NCBI RefSeq assembly: GCF_000024725.1
Contig: NC_013960.1
Span: forward strand, 3,272,001 to 3,336,000
From: Nitrosococcus halophilus Nc 4
GTDB taxonomy: Bacteria; Pseudomonadota; Gammaproteobacteria; Nitrosococcales; Nitrosococcaceae
Length of the DNA: 64,000 nucleotides
Direction of reading: 5' to 3'
Positions 19,072 to 28,713 of this stretch are shown in pieces. The notes beneath the pieces were generated by a model that was not told where the DNA came from, searched no databases, and saw only the letters and a list, made by a program, of their open reading frames with translations. The stretch's first letter is position 1, and each line of letters starts with the position of its first letter. The translations under genes were made by a program, and so were the position numbers.

Positions 19072-20994
19072 AGAAATGCTATGACCCAGGGGAGCGATAT
19101 CGGCGTCAAGGCGCTCGATAAAGGCATCAAGACTCATCGCTCCCAGATCCTTACTGTACCGGGTACGTACGGCCACAGTTTGGTTTTCCACTTCCCGGTC
19201 TCCAATGACTAATAGATACGGAACCCGGCGCAAGGTGTGCTCGCGGATTTTAAAACCGATCTTCTCGTTTCTCAAGTCCAGAAGCGAGCGAAAGCCCTTG
19301 TTTTTCAGCGTTTCTTCCACTTGGCAGGCATATTCCGCTTGCCGGTCGGTAATATTCATCACGGCGACTTGCACCGGCGCCAGCCAAGGTGGAAACTTCC
19401 CCTCATAATGCTCGATAAGTACGCCAAAAAAGCGTTCCAGAGACCCTAGCACCGCTCGATGGATCATGATTGGCTGGTGGCGGGCGCCATCCTCAGCCAC
19501 ATACTCCATTTCAAAGCGCTCAGGCAAATTAAAGTCTAGCTGAACCGTAGAACATTGCCACTTACGCCCAATCGCATCCTCGATTTTAATATCGATCTTG
19601 GGCCCATAGAAAGCGCCGCCTCCTTCATCCACGGCATAATCCAGGCCTTTCTTCTCCAGGGCTGAGCGCAGCGCTTGAGTGGCCCGTTCCCAAATAGCAT
19701 CCGACCCTACTGACTTTTCCGGCCGAGTAGAAAGGTCGACTTCATAACGTTCAAACCCAAAGGCCGACAACATCTCCAAAGTCAGATCGAGAATACCCAA
19801 AATTTCATCTTCTATCTGCTCCTCGCGGCAGAAAATATGGGCATCATCCTGAGTAAACCCCCGCACCCGCATCAACCCATGCAGAGCACCGGACATCTCA
19901 TGGCGGTAGACGGTACCTAGCTCCGCCCAGCGCAAGGGCAACTCCCGATAGGAGCGCAACCGCCCCTTATACACCAACACATGAAAAGGGCAATTCATGG
20001 GTTTAAGTTGGTAGAGTTGGTGGTCTTCTTCCATGGGCTGGTACATGGACTCACGGTAAAAATCCGTATGTCCAGAGGTCTGCCACAGCTGCTGGTGGGC
20101 GATATGGGGGGTATAGAGGGTTTCATAACCCGCCGCCCTATGGCGCTCCCGCCAGAAATCCTCAATGACCTGCCGGATACGGGCTCCCATGGGGTGCCAA
20201 AACACTAAACCGCCACCGGCCTCATCTTGAATGGAAAACAAGTCTAATTCAGTGCCAATCCGGCGGTGATCCCGTTTCTCCGCTTCCTCAAGGCGGTGCA
20301 GATAAGCCTTGAGGGCTTTCTTGTCAGGCCATGCAGTGCCATAAACACGCTGCAGCATCTCGTTATTGGCATCACCACGCCAATAGGCGCCGGATACCTT
20401 GGTCAACTTAAAGGCCTTGAGCCTTGAAGTCGAGGGGACATGGGGTCCACGGCAGAGATCCACGAAATCTCCTTGCCGATAAAGGGAAATCTCCTCGCCT
20501 TGGGGAATAGAGGCAATAATCTCCGCCTTATACTCTTCGCCCATCTGGCGAAACAAAGAAATTGCCTCCTCGCGGGACTTCACCTCACGATGGACCGAAA
20601 TGTCCTGCTCAACCAGCTCCTGCATTTTCGCTTCAATGGCTTCAAGATCCTCCGGGGAAAATCCCTTAGGATAAGCAAAATCGTAATAGAAACCATCTTC
20701 AATCACCGGCCCAATGGTGACTTGAGCTTCCGGATAAAGCGCTTTGACCGCCTGGGCTAACAGGTGCGCGCAAGAGTGGCGGATAATCTCCAAGCCTTCA
20801 GGATCGCGCCCCGTAATAACGGTAAGCTCCGTATCCTCCTTAAGAGGATAGGAAGTATCCACCAAATGGCCATCGATCTTGCCGGCAAGGGCTGCCTTTG
20901 CTAGGCCCGAGCCAATATCGGCGGCTACGTCATAAACGGTGACGGAATGTTCAAAATAACGTTGACTACCATCAGGAAGGGTAATGACAGGCAT
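19060..20994 (-). CDS. thrS: Threonyl-tRNA synthetase
   Basis: The 644-residue enzyme has an N-terminal TGS domain (1-61), the tRNA-SAD editing domain with [10 protein letters not shown] (about 73-82), a class II catalytic core with the zinc-ligand Cys in [10 protein letters not shown], and a C-terminal anticodon-binding domain (about 540-640). It charges tRNA-Thr and edits mischarged Ser-tRNA-Thr. It is the first gene of the thrS-infC-rpmI-rplT unit. The 42-base leader before the tRNA-Val terminator contains no clear operator. Confidence 0.98.
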   Translation of the reverse strand: MPVITLPDGSQRYFEHSVTVYDVAADIGSGLAKAALAGKIDGHLVDTSYPLKEDTELTVITGRDPEGLEIIRHSCAHLLAQAVKALYPEAQVTIGPVIEDGFYYDFAYPKGFSPEDLEAIEAKMQELVEQDISVHREVKSREEAISLFRQMGEEYKAEIIASIPQGEEISLYRQGDFVDLCRGPHVPSTSRLKAFKLTKVSGAYWRGDANNEMLQRVYGTAWPDKKALKAYLHRLEEAEKRDHRRIGTELDLFSIQDEAGGGLVFWHPMGARIRQVIEDFWRERHRAAGYETLYTPHIAHQQLWQTSGHTDFYRESMYQPMEEDHQLYQLKPMNCPFHVLVYKGRLRSYRELPLRWAELGTVYRHEMSGALHGLMRVRGFTQDDAHIFCREEQIEDEILGILDLTLEMLSAFGFERYEVDLSTRPEKSVGSDAIWERATQALRSALEKKGLDYAVDEGGGAFYGPKIDIKIEDAIGRKWQCSTVQLDFNLPERFEMEYVAEDGARHQPIMIHRAVLGSLERFFGVLIEHYEGKFPPWLAPVQVAVMNITDRQAEYACQVEETLKNKGFRSLLDLRNEKIGFKIREHTLRRVPYLLVIGDREVENQTVAVRTRYSKDLGAMSLDAFIERLDADIAPLGHSISKED

Positions 20995-21035
20995 GTGATA
21001 AAATCCAGTTCAGGGCCAATACGAGAGGCCTGTTG

Positions 21036-21066
21036 AACAAAAAAGCACCGTTGCTACGGTGCTTTT
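21036..21066 (-). terminator. Intrinsic terminator after tRNA-Val
   Basis: On the minus strand AAAAGCACCGT and ACGGTGCTTTT form an 11-bp perfect stem around AGCA, followed by T-rich sequence. It would end the tRNA-Val transcript just before thrS begins. Confidence 0.85.
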
Positions 21067-21074
21067 AAGCGTAA

Positions 21075-21151
21075 TGGTAGGCGCGATTGGACTCGAACCA
21101 ACGACCCCCACCATGTCAAGGTGGTGCTCTAACCAGCTGAGCTACGCGCCT
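21075..21151 (-). tRNA. tRNA-Val (GAC)
   Basis: The 77-nt gene encodes CCA. The acceptor AGGCGCG pairs with CGCGCCT, and the T-arm has GGTTCGAGTCC. The anticodon stem CCACC/GGTGG encloses TTGACAT, giving anticodon GAC. Confidence 0.95.
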
Positions 21152-21289
21152 GTAAAAACAGCATTAATTTATCATGCCCAAGTCGATTCCGCAACGTGTA
21201 AACCATCTTTAACTGATTCCGCTACTAAGAATCTATAACTTAATCGAGCAGTTAAGAACTCCGAAAGGGCCACAGGCTGAAAATCAACT

Positions 21290-23335
21290 TCAATTGACGG
21301 CCTCCCGGCTCTGGGCAACCAAAGGGTCAGCCTCCTTAAAAACCCTAGCCTTGATTTTTTGGATTTCATCCCGCAAGCGGGCGGCTTCTTCAAATTCCAG
21401 ATTCTGCGCATGCTTATACATCTGCTGCTCTAGCTGCTGCAAACGTTTGGCCAATTGCTGGGGCGGTAGGCGGGTGTACTCAGCAGCCTCCTCCGCGATC
21501 CGGGCGTATTGGCGGGCATTGCCCGTACCGGGTGTATAAACCCCATCAATAATCTCCCGCACCGATTTTTGCACACCACGGGGGGTAATCCCATGGAGTT
21601 GGTTAAAGGCAATCTGCTTTTTCCGCCGTCTTTCCGTTTCGGCAATGGCCCGACTCATGGAACCGGTGGTCTCATCCCCATAAAGAATAGCCTTTCCATG
21701 AAGATTGCGCGCCGCCCGCCCCATGGTCTGAATGAGCGACCGCTCAGAACGGAGAAAACCCTCCTTGTCCGCATCGAGGATGGCCACCAAAGAGACTTCC
21801 GGAATATCCAGCCCCTCCCGTAGCAGGTTAATGCCCACCAGCACATCGAATTCACCCAAACGCAGATCGCGGATAATTTCTACCCGCTCCACAGTATCAA
21901 TGTCCGAATGAAGGTAGCGTACCCGCACCTCGTGCTGTTCCAGATATTGGGTCAAATCCTCCGCCATGCGCTTGGTGAGCACCGTTACTAGTACGCGTTC
22001 CGCTGCCATTACCCGCTGGCGGATCTCCGAGAGCAGGTCATCCACCTGGGTACTGGCGGATCTTACTTCAACTTCCGGATCAATCAGTCCGGTAGGACGC
22101 ACCACTTGCTCGACGACAGCCCCCGAACGCTGTTGCTCATAGGGTCCCGGAGTCGCCGAAACAAAAATAATCTGAGGCGCCAAACGCTCCCATTCCTCGA
22201 ATTTTAGCGGCCGATTATCCAAAGCCGAGGGCAAGCGGAAGCCATACTCAACCAAGGTCTCTTTGCGCGCCCGGTCACCTCGGTACATGGCTCCCAATTG
22301 GGGCACCGTCACATGACTTTCGTCAATAATCAGCAAAGCATTCTCTGGCAGGTAATCAAATAAAGTCGGCGGCGCCTCCCCCGGCTGTCTCCTAGACAGG
22401 AAACGGGAATAATTTTCAATGCCCGTACAGTAACCTAGCTCCAATATCATCTCGATATCGAAACGGGTCCGTTGCTCTAAACGTTGGGCCTCAACCAGCT
22501 TGTTAGCCCGATAAAGCTGTTCCAGCCGCTCGGCAAGCTCGACCTTGATGTCCTCCACCGCCTGCAACAGGATCTCCCGGGGAGTCACATAGTGGGTCTT
22601 GGGATAGATCGTCAAGCGGGGCACCCGGTACAGTATTTCGCCCGTTAATGGGTCAAAATAAGACAGGCCCTCTATCTCATCATCGAAGAGCTCTACCCGG
22701 ATGGCCTCTTGCTCCGATTCAGCGGGATAGATATCAATGACATCTCCCCGCACCCGATAGGTGCCGCGGCCCAATTCCATATCGTTGCGCTGATATTGCA
22801 GCTCTGCCAGGCGACGTAATATCCCCCGCTGATCCACCGTGTCACCCACCATGAGATGCAGCACCATATTTAAGTAGCTGTCCTTATCACCCAGCCCATA
22901 AATAGAAGAAACACTGGCCACCACAATGGCATCGGGTCGTTCCAAAAACGCCTTGGTCGCGGAAAGCCGCATTTGTTCTATATAATCGTTGACTGACGCG
23001 TCTTTCCCGATATAAGTATCGGAGGCAGGCAGATAAGCCTCAGGCTGATAGTAGTCATAATAAGAAACAAAATACCCCACTGCGTTATGGGGAAAAAATT
23101 CCCGCATCTCGCTATAAAGCTGGGCCGCGAGGGTCTTATTAGGCGCCAAAATAATGGTCGGCCGCTGAACTTGTTGGATCACATTGGCTATGGTAAAGGT
23201 CTTGCCCGATCCTGTGACCCCTAGCAGAGTCTGATACATCTCTCCCGCCGTTAGACCTTCTACCAACTGCCCTATTGCTTCCGGCTGGTCTCCTGCCGGC
23301 TGGTAATCGCTCACCAGCTCAAGTACGCGCTTCAT
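21290..23335 (-). CDS. uvrB: UvrABC excinuclease subunit B
   Basis: The 681-residue protein has Walker A GVTGSGKT (39-46), the beta-hairpin damage wedge around [12 protein letters not shown] (about 95-106), helicase motifs including DESH (VTVPQLG follows) and MGRAARN, and a C-terminal UVR domain (about 640-675) for UvrC contact. It verifies DNA damage in nucleotide excision repair. I saw no clear LexA box in the 92-base gap to the divergent aminotransferase. Confidence 0.98.
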   Translation of the reverse strand: MKRVLELVSDYQPAGDQPEAIGQLVEGLTAGEMYQTLLGVTGSGKTFTIANVIQQVQRPTIILAPNKTLAAQLYSEMREFFPHNAVGYFVSYYDYYQPEAYLPASDTYIGKDASVNDYIEQMRLSATKAFLERPDAIVVASVSSIYGLGDKDSYLNMVLHLMVGDTVDQRGILRRLAELQYQRNDMELGRGTYRVRGDVIDIYPAESEQEAIRVELFDDEIEGLSYFDPLTGEILYRVPRLTIYPKTHYVTPREILLQAVEDIKVELAERLEQLYRANKLVEAQRLEQRTRFDIEMILELGYCTGIENYSRFLSRRQPGEAPPTLFDYLPENALLIIDESHVTVPQLGAMYRGDRARKETLVEYGFRLPSALDNRPLKFEEWERLAPQIIFVSATPGPYEQQRSGAVVEQVVRPTGLIDPEVEVRSASTQVDDLLSEIRQRVMAAERVLVTVLTKRMAEDLTQYLEQHEVRVRYLHSDIDTVERVEIIRDLRLGEFDVLVGINLLREGLDIPEVSLVAILDADKEGFLRSERSLIQTMGRAARNLHGKAILYGDETTGSMSRAIAETERRRKKQIAFNQLHGITPRGVQKSVREIIDGVYTPGTGNARQYARIAEEAAEYTRLPPQQLAKRLQQLEQQMYKHAQNLEFEEAARLRDEIQKIKARVFKEADPLVAQSREAVN

Positions 23336-23427
23336 TGCTCAATTGAAACCTTTTTGAAAAAACGCAAATTCGCTATATTAAAGTTTGAAGGTTATCGTAA
23401 CATTTTCTCGATTAGGAATAGCTTCAA

Positions 23428-24615
23428 TTGGACATCACTCTCTCGACACGCGTTCAGCAAATTAAGCCATCTCCTACCCTGGCCATCACCGCCCGCGCCA
23501 AAGCCCTTCGGGCCGAGGGCAAAGATATCATCGGCCTTGGGGCCGGTGAGCCTGACTTCGATACCCCAGAGCATGTTAAAGAGGCGGCTATCCAAGCCAT
23601 TCGGGATGGATTCACTAAATACACTGCTGTTGATGGCATCCCCAGCCTGAAAGAGGCTATTATCGCCAAGTTTGCCCGGGATAATGGCCTCCAGTACGAG
23701 GCTAATCAGATTCTAGTCTCCGTAGGCGGTAAACAAAGCTTTTACAACTTGGCCCAGGCCCTCCTGAACCCAGGGGATGAAGTCATCATTCCAGCGCCCT
23801 ACTGGGTCTCCTATCCGGATATGGTCCTTCTGGCCGGGGGCATCCCTGTGGTCATCTCTGCCCCCCAGGAGCGTCAGTTCAAAATTACCCCAGAACAACT
23901 GGAGGACGCCATTACTCCCCTCACCCGGTTACTGGTGATCAATAGCCCCTCCAACCCTACTGGCGCCGCTTACACGGCTGATGAACTCGCTGCTCTAGGT
24001 GAAATCCTACGCCGCCACCCCCAGGTGCTTATCGCCACCGACGATATGTATGAGCACATTTATTGGGGTAAAGAACCCTTTTGCAATATCGTAAATGCCT
24101 GCCCCGATCTTTATGAGCGCACTCTGGTGCTCAACGGCGTCTCCAAAGCCTACTCCATGACGGGTTGGCGCATTGGTTATGTAGCGGGCCCGGCAGTGCT
24201 CATCAAAGCAATGAAGTCCATTCAATCCCAGAGCACCTCGAATCCCACCTCTATTTCCCAAGTAGCAGCCCAAGCGGCTATAGAGGGAGATCAAACTTGT
24301 GTCAAGACCATGTGCCAAGAATTCAAAAAGCGCCATGATTTTGTGGTCAGACAGCTCAGCGCCCTCCCTGGAGTCCAGTGTTTACCTGGAAGCGGAACTT
24401 TTTATACCTTCCCTAATATCCAAGCGGTGATCACCTCCCGAGGGGAGGTTAAAGATGACGTAGAGCTAGCTGAAAAGATGCTCAATGAGGCGGGTGTCGC
24501 TGTGGTACCCGGATCCGCCTTTGGCGCACCTGGGCATCTGCGCCTCTCTTTCGCTACTAGCATGGAAAACCTGGAGCAGGCTCTGAAGCGCATTGCCGCT
24601 TTTCTTAACCCCTAA
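23428..24615 (+). CDS. Aspartate aminotransferase-like, class I PLP enzyme
   Basis: This 395-residue fold-type I aminotransferase has GLGAGEPDFDTP near the N-terminus (substrate site), the INSPSNPTGA loop and cofactor Lys in GVSKAYSMTGWRIGY (about 240). The C-terminal RLSFATS contains the Arg that binds the substrate carboxylate. These features match the Ib subgroup (AspC/AatA-like, prephenate or aspartate aminotransferase). The start appears to be TTG at 23428 with AGGA upstream. Divergent from uvrB. Confidence 0.9.
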   Translation: MDITLSTRVQQIKPSPTLAITARAKALRAEGKDIIGLGAGEPDFDTPEHVKEAAIQAIRDGFTKYTAVDGIPSLKEAIIAKFARDNGLQYEANQILVSVGGKQSFYNLAQALLNPGDEVIIPAPYWVSYPDMVLLAGGIPVVISAPQERQFKITPEQLEDAITPLTRLLVINSPSNPTGAAYTADELAALGEILRRHPQVLIATDDMYEHIYWGKEPFCNIVNACPDLYERTLVLNGVSKAYSMTGWRIGYVAGPAVLIKAMKSIQSQSTSNPTSISQVAAQAAIEGDQTCVKTMCQEFKKRHDFVVRQLSALPGVQCLPGSGTFYTFPNIQAVITSRGEVKDDVELAEKMLNEAGVAVVPGSAFGAPGHLRLSFATSMENLEQALKRIAAFLNP

Positions 24616-24641
24616 ATTGCCATCGCAATCACTTAAATAAG

Positions 24642-24670
24642 TTGACGAAAGCGGCAAGGATTATTAGGAT
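24642..24670 (+). promoter_or_regulatory. Putative sigma-70 promoter for tRNA-Asn
   Basis: TTGACG (24642-24647) and TAGGAT (24665-24670) are 17 bases apart. The -10 ends eleven bases before the tRNA, and the GCCC discriminator after it is typical of stable-RNA promoters under stringent control. Confidence 0.7.
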
Positions 24671-24681
24671 ATGCCCTTTCT

Positions 24682-24757
24682 TCCCCGGTAGCTCAGTTGG
24701 TAGAGCGGGTGACTGTTAATCACTAGGTCGGCGGTTCGAGCCCGTCCCGGGGAGCCA
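24682..24757 (+). tRNA. tRNA-Asn (GTT)
   Basis: The 76-nt gene encodes CCA. The acceptor TCCCCGG pairs with CCGGGGA, the D-arm is GCTCAGTTGGTAGAGC, and the anticodon loop CTGTTAA gives GTT. It stands at the left edge of the region with mobile and accessory genes. Confidence 0.96.
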
Positions 24758-24765
24758 ATTAAAAT

Positions 24766-24804
24766 CAGCGGCTTATGCAACCATGCAAGGCCGCTGTTTT
24801 TGTT
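24766..24804 (+). terminator. Intrinsic terminator after tRNA-Asn
   Basis: CAGCGGC (24766-24772) pairs with GCCGCTG (24790-24796), with a further TGCA/TGCA pairing inside, followed by TTTTTGTTT. It lies nine bases after the tRNA. Confidence 0.75.
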
Positions 24805-25159
24805 TATGTAAGCCAGAAGTAAGCGCCATAAGAAAAAATTAGCAGGGGCTCTTAACTGTTTGATTAAATCTATTATTTTCTCTGAAAATATCAGTTTTTG
24901 CCACGCCCTTGACACGCCTAAATCCTCGTGTTTATCATGGCTTCGTGCTCTTGAGCACCGTCCCGACAGGCTGCGGCGAGACGTTAAATGCGCGCAAGAG
25001 CCATATAAGACCACGGTTTTAAAGCCTGGCAATGGCAGAGACGGCGCGAACGAACCTATGAGATTTTCATAGATTCTGAGTAGCGGTAAGTATCAATTTA
25101 TGGCGCATAAACCTTTCCTCTCCAGGCCTAGGGACTAACTTCAAGAAACTCTCGTGAAA
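24805..25159. other. Non-coding stretch between tRNA-Asn and the DUF29 gene
   Basis: No convincing gene is seen. A minus-strand open frame across the tRNA and this stretch is a product of the tRNA sequence. I looked for a second copy of the tRNA 3' end as an attachment site and found none by eye within this stretch. Confidence 0.5.
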
Positions 25160-25597
25160 CTACTCCGGCAAGAACTCCATATCCAAAACCTGCTCCCAGG
25201 TCCATCCGGTGCCCTCGAAAGTGGCGGGGAAAGTGTTTTCGTCTTTATCCGTTTCCCGTGCCGCCACGATAACTGCACCGGGATAAGCCTCGGCAATGGT
25301 GGCGGCCAGCTCGGGCTTGAGGCTAGGATTTTTCCGCAACAGCTTGGCGATCTGGTGGCGCTGCTCCTTAATAGTAAGCTGCCAACTTCGACCCTGCCGC
25401 TCCGGTTGATACTGCCACTTGAGTAGATGGGCCAGCAAAATAGTTAAACGGCTATCGAGTGCACGCCAAACACTGGCCCCCATATCTTCGACCTCCTCGA
25501 TCAAGTCCTCCATATTCACCTCGTTAAACTTGCCTTGGCGTAATTTCTCAGCGGTTTCTCGGGTCCAACCGTAAAAGTCTTTATTGGGGTCTATCAT
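25160..25597 (-). CDS. DUF29 domain protein
   Basis: The 145-residue protein carries a complete DUF29 domain: YGWTRETAEKLRQGKF near the start, DLIEEVEDMGASVWRALDSRL, then a basic helix LLKWQYQPERQGRSWQ. DUF29 proteins are small, soluble, of unknown function, often in multiple copies and near mobile or toxin-antitoxin genes in cyanobacteria and proteobacteria. Nothing adjacent assigns a role. It lies in the plastic stretch between tRNA-Asn and the insertion sequence. Confidence 0.85.
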   Translation of the reverse strand: MIDPNKDFYGWTRETAEKLRQGKFNEVNMEDLIEEVEDMGASVWRALDSRLTILLAHLLKWQYQPERQGRSWQLTIKEQRHQIAKLLRKNPSLKPELAATIAEAYPGAVIVAARETDKDENTFPATFEGTGWTWEQVLDMEFLPE

Positions 25598-25662
25598 GAT
25601 CTGCCCTCCAAGGGGAAACCCCGCCAGGGTGAGCCATAGCGGAGTATGATAAGGATTTAGGG

Positions 25663-25863
25663 TTAGTAACCTTTATGTTTGGCATACTCCAAAAGTTCGC
25701 CCTTTAATCTTTCTACGGCCCCCAATACTGTCAAGGGGTTACTTTCTGCCTCCCCGGCCCAGCCGTAGTAATTGCGATTTTGTTCTCCTATACTAATAAA
25801 GAGAACTCCCTCCAGCTCACCAGATTTTGCCAGCTCTAGAAGCTTCTCCGCCGCCTTGACCAC
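25663..25863 (-). CDS. Small hypothetical protein
   Basis: The 66-residue protein starts with GTG and has one compact domain with AAEKLLELAKSGELEGVLFI and a hydrophilic C-terminal helix. There is no signal, membrane segment or known motif. The start codon has a poor ribosome site, so the true N-terminus may be shorter or the gene may be truncated. It lies 65 bases from the DUF29 gene on the same strand. I do not recognise it. Confidence 0.5.
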   Translation of the reverse strand: MVKAAEKLLELAKSGELEGVLFISIGEQNRNYYGWAGEAESNPLTVLGAVERLKGELLEYAKHKGY

Positions 25864-26043
25864 AGTAGAAGCCTACAACACTTATCCCTTAATTAACAAT
25901 AACTTACAAGATATTTATCACCCCCTAAAACGATTGGGGTAGCATTTCAAGGGGCAATTCGGTTTTTGGCTCTTTTATAGCCTCCGCTATCTCCGTTTTT
26001 TATTGGTACCGCAAAACTCCCCTTTTAGGGGACGCAAAAATTC

Positions 26044-26285
26044 ATGCTCTCCCTTTTTATGGCCTCACGTTGGTCGCAGTTTGTCTCCATGGCACTAGCA
26101 CAGCTGTCGGGACGCACTAGCCTCCGTGATGTGGTCAGTAATCTGTCGGCTCAGGCCAGAAAACTCTACCCTTTAGGTGCCGTGCCGGTGAGCCGCTCCT
26201 CTCTGGCCCGGGTTAATGAGAAACAACCCTATGCCCTGTACGAAGCATTATTCGCCAAGCTGTTTTCCCGCTGTCAAGCTGTAGG
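26044..26285 (+). pseudogene. IS4-type transposase remnant (DUF4372 N-terminal part)
   Basis: The 80 or so residues match the middle of the DUF4372 N-terminal domain of a large IS4-group transposase: SRWSQFVSMALAQLSGRTSLRDVV and SRSSLARVNEKQPYALYEALF, ending FSRCQ. The usual first 25 residues are missing (a stop codon lies just upstream) and the catalytic domain is absent. The reading frame is ended by a TAG made by the first bases of the adjoining insertion sequence, so this copy was cut at 26285. Confidence 0.8.
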
Positions 26286-26298
26286 ATAGACGCATAAA
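26286..26298 (+). repeat. Left terminal inverted repeat of the IS4-family element
   Basis: ATAGACGCATAAA, matching the right end with one mismatch. Immediately outside lies the broken DUF4372 transposase. Confidence 0.7.
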
Positions 26299-26308
26299 TT
26301 GCCCTGTT

Positions 26309-27454
26309 TCATGGGGGGCATCCTTCATTTTCGATAGCATCGAAAACCTCACGGATACTTTGTTCACTTACGATTACCCTTACTTTTCGTCGAATCACTT
26401 GGCAGCCTAGATAGAATAGAGAGAGCACGCGCCGATGTTTTATCGAATTGGCCTGAAACTGATAATGTAATTGTTGCCGCTCTGTCAGCCAACCCACGGC
26501 CCAGGCCACCATGCCTGCCAAAGCCGCAATCAACAGCAACACCTCAATGCGGTGCGGGTCACGACTATAGGCCAGATTAAAACTGAAGCCATAGGCTGGA
26601 CTTTTCAAATCCCGGAACCCTTCTTCAATCTGCATCCGCGTACGATAGAGTTTCACCACGCGCTTGGCCGATTGACGACCGCACAAGGAGCTGGCCAACA
26701 ACCACGGCTCCTTCGCCGCCAGACGGTATTCGGCTATCGACTTGCCATGCCGACCCCGGGCTTTTCCTTTGAACAAATAGAACCTACTCTTTAACGGGTT
26801 CTTACGACACATCTCTACCGCTCCGAGTGCCTTCGCTCGGCCACTGGCTTGCGCCCATAATTCTCGGCAGGGCCGCCATTCCCGCTCCCCCACCGGTCGG
26901 TAGGATTTTCGCCCCCGGATCCGGCCTACGTAATCCCAGCCATAACTCACAATTTGCTTAAACCAGGGATTATGAAATCCGGCGTCCGTGATAATCACGG
27001 GCCGACTCGCCGCCGGTAACAACGCCTTGAGCGTCTTTAAAAAAGCTCGCTGCACGCGCTCATTCCCCTGCTGCGATTGCGCATGGACCGTCTCATACAG
27101 GGTCAACGCCCGTCCCGGCGCCACTAATGCTGCCCGCAATACATACAAGTCTGTGTTCGGTAGATGACTCCAATCTACCAGTATCCACGGCCGCCGTTTG
27201 TTTCCCACCAGCTGCTTGACTAACGCCTCATACACCGCTTTGCTTTGGGCTTGGACGTACTTATTCCCCATAAATCGGTCCGACCGCCGTATCCCACTGC
27301 GCTCTTGAATCGGTAACTTCAATGACCGACCCAGCTGGGTTACCGATAACCGCTTCGTCTCCAAGACCGTCTCCACCAACAACACCAACGTCCACAAGCG
27401 TTTTAAATGCATGATCTCCGACAACATCCGGTGTAAAATCTTCTTCACAGGCAC
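26309..27454 (-). CDS. IS4-family transposase
   Basis: This 381-residue DDE transposase has catalytic Asp94 in LVDWSHL, Asp157 in IITDAGF and Glu277 within the IS4 signature Y270-(2)-R273-(3)-E277-(6)-K284. The length and the intact motif suggest that it is functional. The start appears to be GTG at 27454; ATG codons at 27427 or 27412 are alternatives. It sits wholly inside the inverted repeats. Confidence 0.9.
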   Translation of the reverse strand: MPVKKILHRMLSEIMHLKRLWTLVLLVETVLETKRLSVTQLGRSLKLPIQERSGIRRSDRFMGNKYVQAQSKAVYEALVKQLVGNKRRPWILVDWSHLPNTDLYVLRAALVAPGRALTLYETVHAQSQQGNERVQRAFLKTLKALLPAASRPVIITDAGFHNPWFKQIVSYGWDYVGRIRGRKSYRPVGEREWRPCRELWAQASGRAKALGAVEMCRKNPLKSRFYLFKGKARGRHGKSIAEYRLAAKEPWLLASSLCGRQSAKRVVKLYRTRMQIEEGFRDLKSPAYGFSFNLAYSRDPHRIEVLLLIAALAGMVAWAVGWLTERQQLHYQFQANSIKHRRVLSLFYLGCQVIRRKVRVIVSEQSIREVFDAIENEGCPP

Positions 27455-27567
27455 GGGAACAACCTCTCTTCGGTTTTTAATCGTGACCCGTATGAGATCA
27501 GATGTCTCCGTGCCTGTCTACTCCTTCTATTCTTGCAACCGCTTGTTTCTTAATTAAACAATTCCCT

Positions 27568-27580
27568 TTTATCCGTCTAT
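27568..27580 (-). repeat. Right terminal inverted repeat of the IS4-family element
   Basis: Read on the minus strand it is ATAGACGGATAAA. Three bases separate it from the stop codon of the neighbouring exosortase-associated hydrolase gene. Confidence 0.7.
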
Positions 27581-27583
27581 ACC

Positions 27584-28420
27584 TCAGGCAGCCAACCGTC
27601 CAGTGGTTTCATCCAAAAGCCTTGGTGCCAAAGCAATCTCCTGGGTCGTCCAGAACGCTTCCCCCACAACCGCCGCAGCCGCCACGCTAACGCCCCTTCC
27701 GCGCCATGTTTCCACCATACGCTGACTCGCCGGAGAAAGGTTTCGTCCCGCACTGGGTACAACATCTAGCCAATCCACAGCCATAGACACTGGAGGGTCA
27801 AGGCTTGCAAAACTCCGCCGTTCCAATGCCGTTGCAAGCTCTGGCGTCAACTCGTAACCCGCCACCTCCACCGTTTCCCCCCCCGCAAGGCGTTGGCACA
27901 GGGTTGCCATGCGCTCCCCTTTACTGCCAGCCATCATATCCGCTGCAAGGCGTAACCGAAGAAACTGCGTCAACATTGAGCGACCATCCACAACCGGCTG
28001 CCATAACATCAAATGACGAATCTCATCCCGGTACTGGAGCGCAAGCTCCAATGCAAGCAACCCTCCTAACCGAACACCCCAAAGTTTGATAGTTTCTGCA
28101 CCATGGCTCCGTAACCAACCCAAAGCAACATCAAGATCCGCCTTCCACACCTCCCACCGAGCATCTCTAAACTCTCCGCCGCTATCTCCGGTCCCATAGA
28201 GATCCACAACCAGCACCCCATAGCCAGTACTGGCAAGCTTCTCAGCCTGCAAAACCACCATGCGCCGGCACTTGTTCATCTCCTCGGCAAAAGCAGGAAC
28301 ATGGAGGACGGCACTCTTGGGAAAATGACTGGTTACGGCTGGCGGATAATAAACAGCGCAAATCGGCCCCAATAGACCAGGCAGAAAGAAAATATGGCGC
28401 TGTGGTGGTAAATCGGTCAC
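27584..28420 (-). CDS. Exosortase A system-associated hydrolase 2 (TIGR03101-like)
   Basis: The 278-residue alpha/beta-hydrolase-fold protein opens with HIFFLPGLLGPICAVYYPP and has LVVDLYGTGDSGGEF (about 70-84), features of TIGR03101. The usual nucleophile elbow GxSxG reads GVRLGG (115-120), with Arg117 in place of Ser, so a classic Ser-His-Asp mechanism is not supported. The family occurs with exosortase A and an acyl carrier protein, an acyl-CoA ligase-like protein and hydrolase 1. Here only the ACP is adjacent, with a four-base overlap; the expected downstream genes are replaced by an insertion sequence. Confidence 0.85.
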   Translation of the reverse strand: MTDLPPQRHIFFLPGLLGPICAVYYPPAVTSHFPKSAVLHVPAFAEEMNKCRRMVVLQAEKLASTGYGVLVVDLYGTGDSGGEFRDARWEVWKADLDVALGWLRSHGAETIKLWGVRLGGLLALELALQYRDEIRHLMLWQPVVDGRSMLTQFLRLRLAADMMAGSKGERMATLCQRLAGGETVEVAGYELTPELATALERRSFASLDPPVSMAVDWLDVVPSAGRNLSPASQRMVETWRGRGVSVAAAAVVGEAFWTTQEIALAPRLLDETTGRLAA

Positions 28421-28689
28421 AAAAGTTTTCCGTTCACAAAATCCACCAGGCTTCCCACCGTCTCAAAAGTGGATGCCTCTACTTCATCGTCATCAATCAC
28501 AAACCCGTAGTGCTCTTCTAGGGCGGTAATGACAGATACCACCGCCATGGAGTCGAACTCTGGCACGGCACCTAGCAACTGTGTCTCAGCCGTCATGCGC
28601 TGACGGACTCGGTCACTAAGCTGCAGCACCTCACTAATAATGAGAATGATCTCATCGATAGTATGAGTCCCGACAGTATTTTCATTCAT
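28417..28689 (-). CDS. Acyl carrier protein, exosortase A cluster type
   Basis: The 90-residue acidic helical protein has Ser47 in EFDSMAVVSVI as the expected phosphopantetheine site. It is a carrier for an activated acyl or similar group, made by a partner ligase or loader. Its stop overlaps the hydrolase 2 start (ATGA-type), showing tight coupling. Candidate partners in the locus are the FkbH-like protein and the CapK-like ligase, both some distance upstream. Confidence 0.88.
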   Translation of the reverse strand: MNENTVGTHTIDEIILIISEVLQLSDRVRQRMTAETQLLGAVPEFDSMAVVSVITALEEHYGFVIDDDEVEASTFETVGSLVDFVNGKLL

Positions 28690-28713
28690 TGGATCTTCTT
28701 CCTGACTTTTTAC

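Larger units (their letters stand above)
26286..27580 (-). mobile_element. IS4-family insertion sequence, about 1.3 kb
   Basis: The ends are set by imperfect 13-bp inverted repeats: ATAGACGCATAAA at the left and, read inward on the minus strand, ATAGACGGATAAA at the right (12 of 13 identical). They enclose one transposase gene. The flanks, CTGTAGG at the left and ACCTCAG at the right, show no target duplication. Exact outer ends may vary by one or two bases. Confidence 0.75.

Noticed and set aside
24664-25032. A 122-codon minus-strand open frame over tRNA-Asn
   Set aside because: It reads through the tRNA antisense strand and gives a typical tRNA-derived false protein (GRARTADLVINSHPLYQLSYRG). 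No ribosome site or domain.
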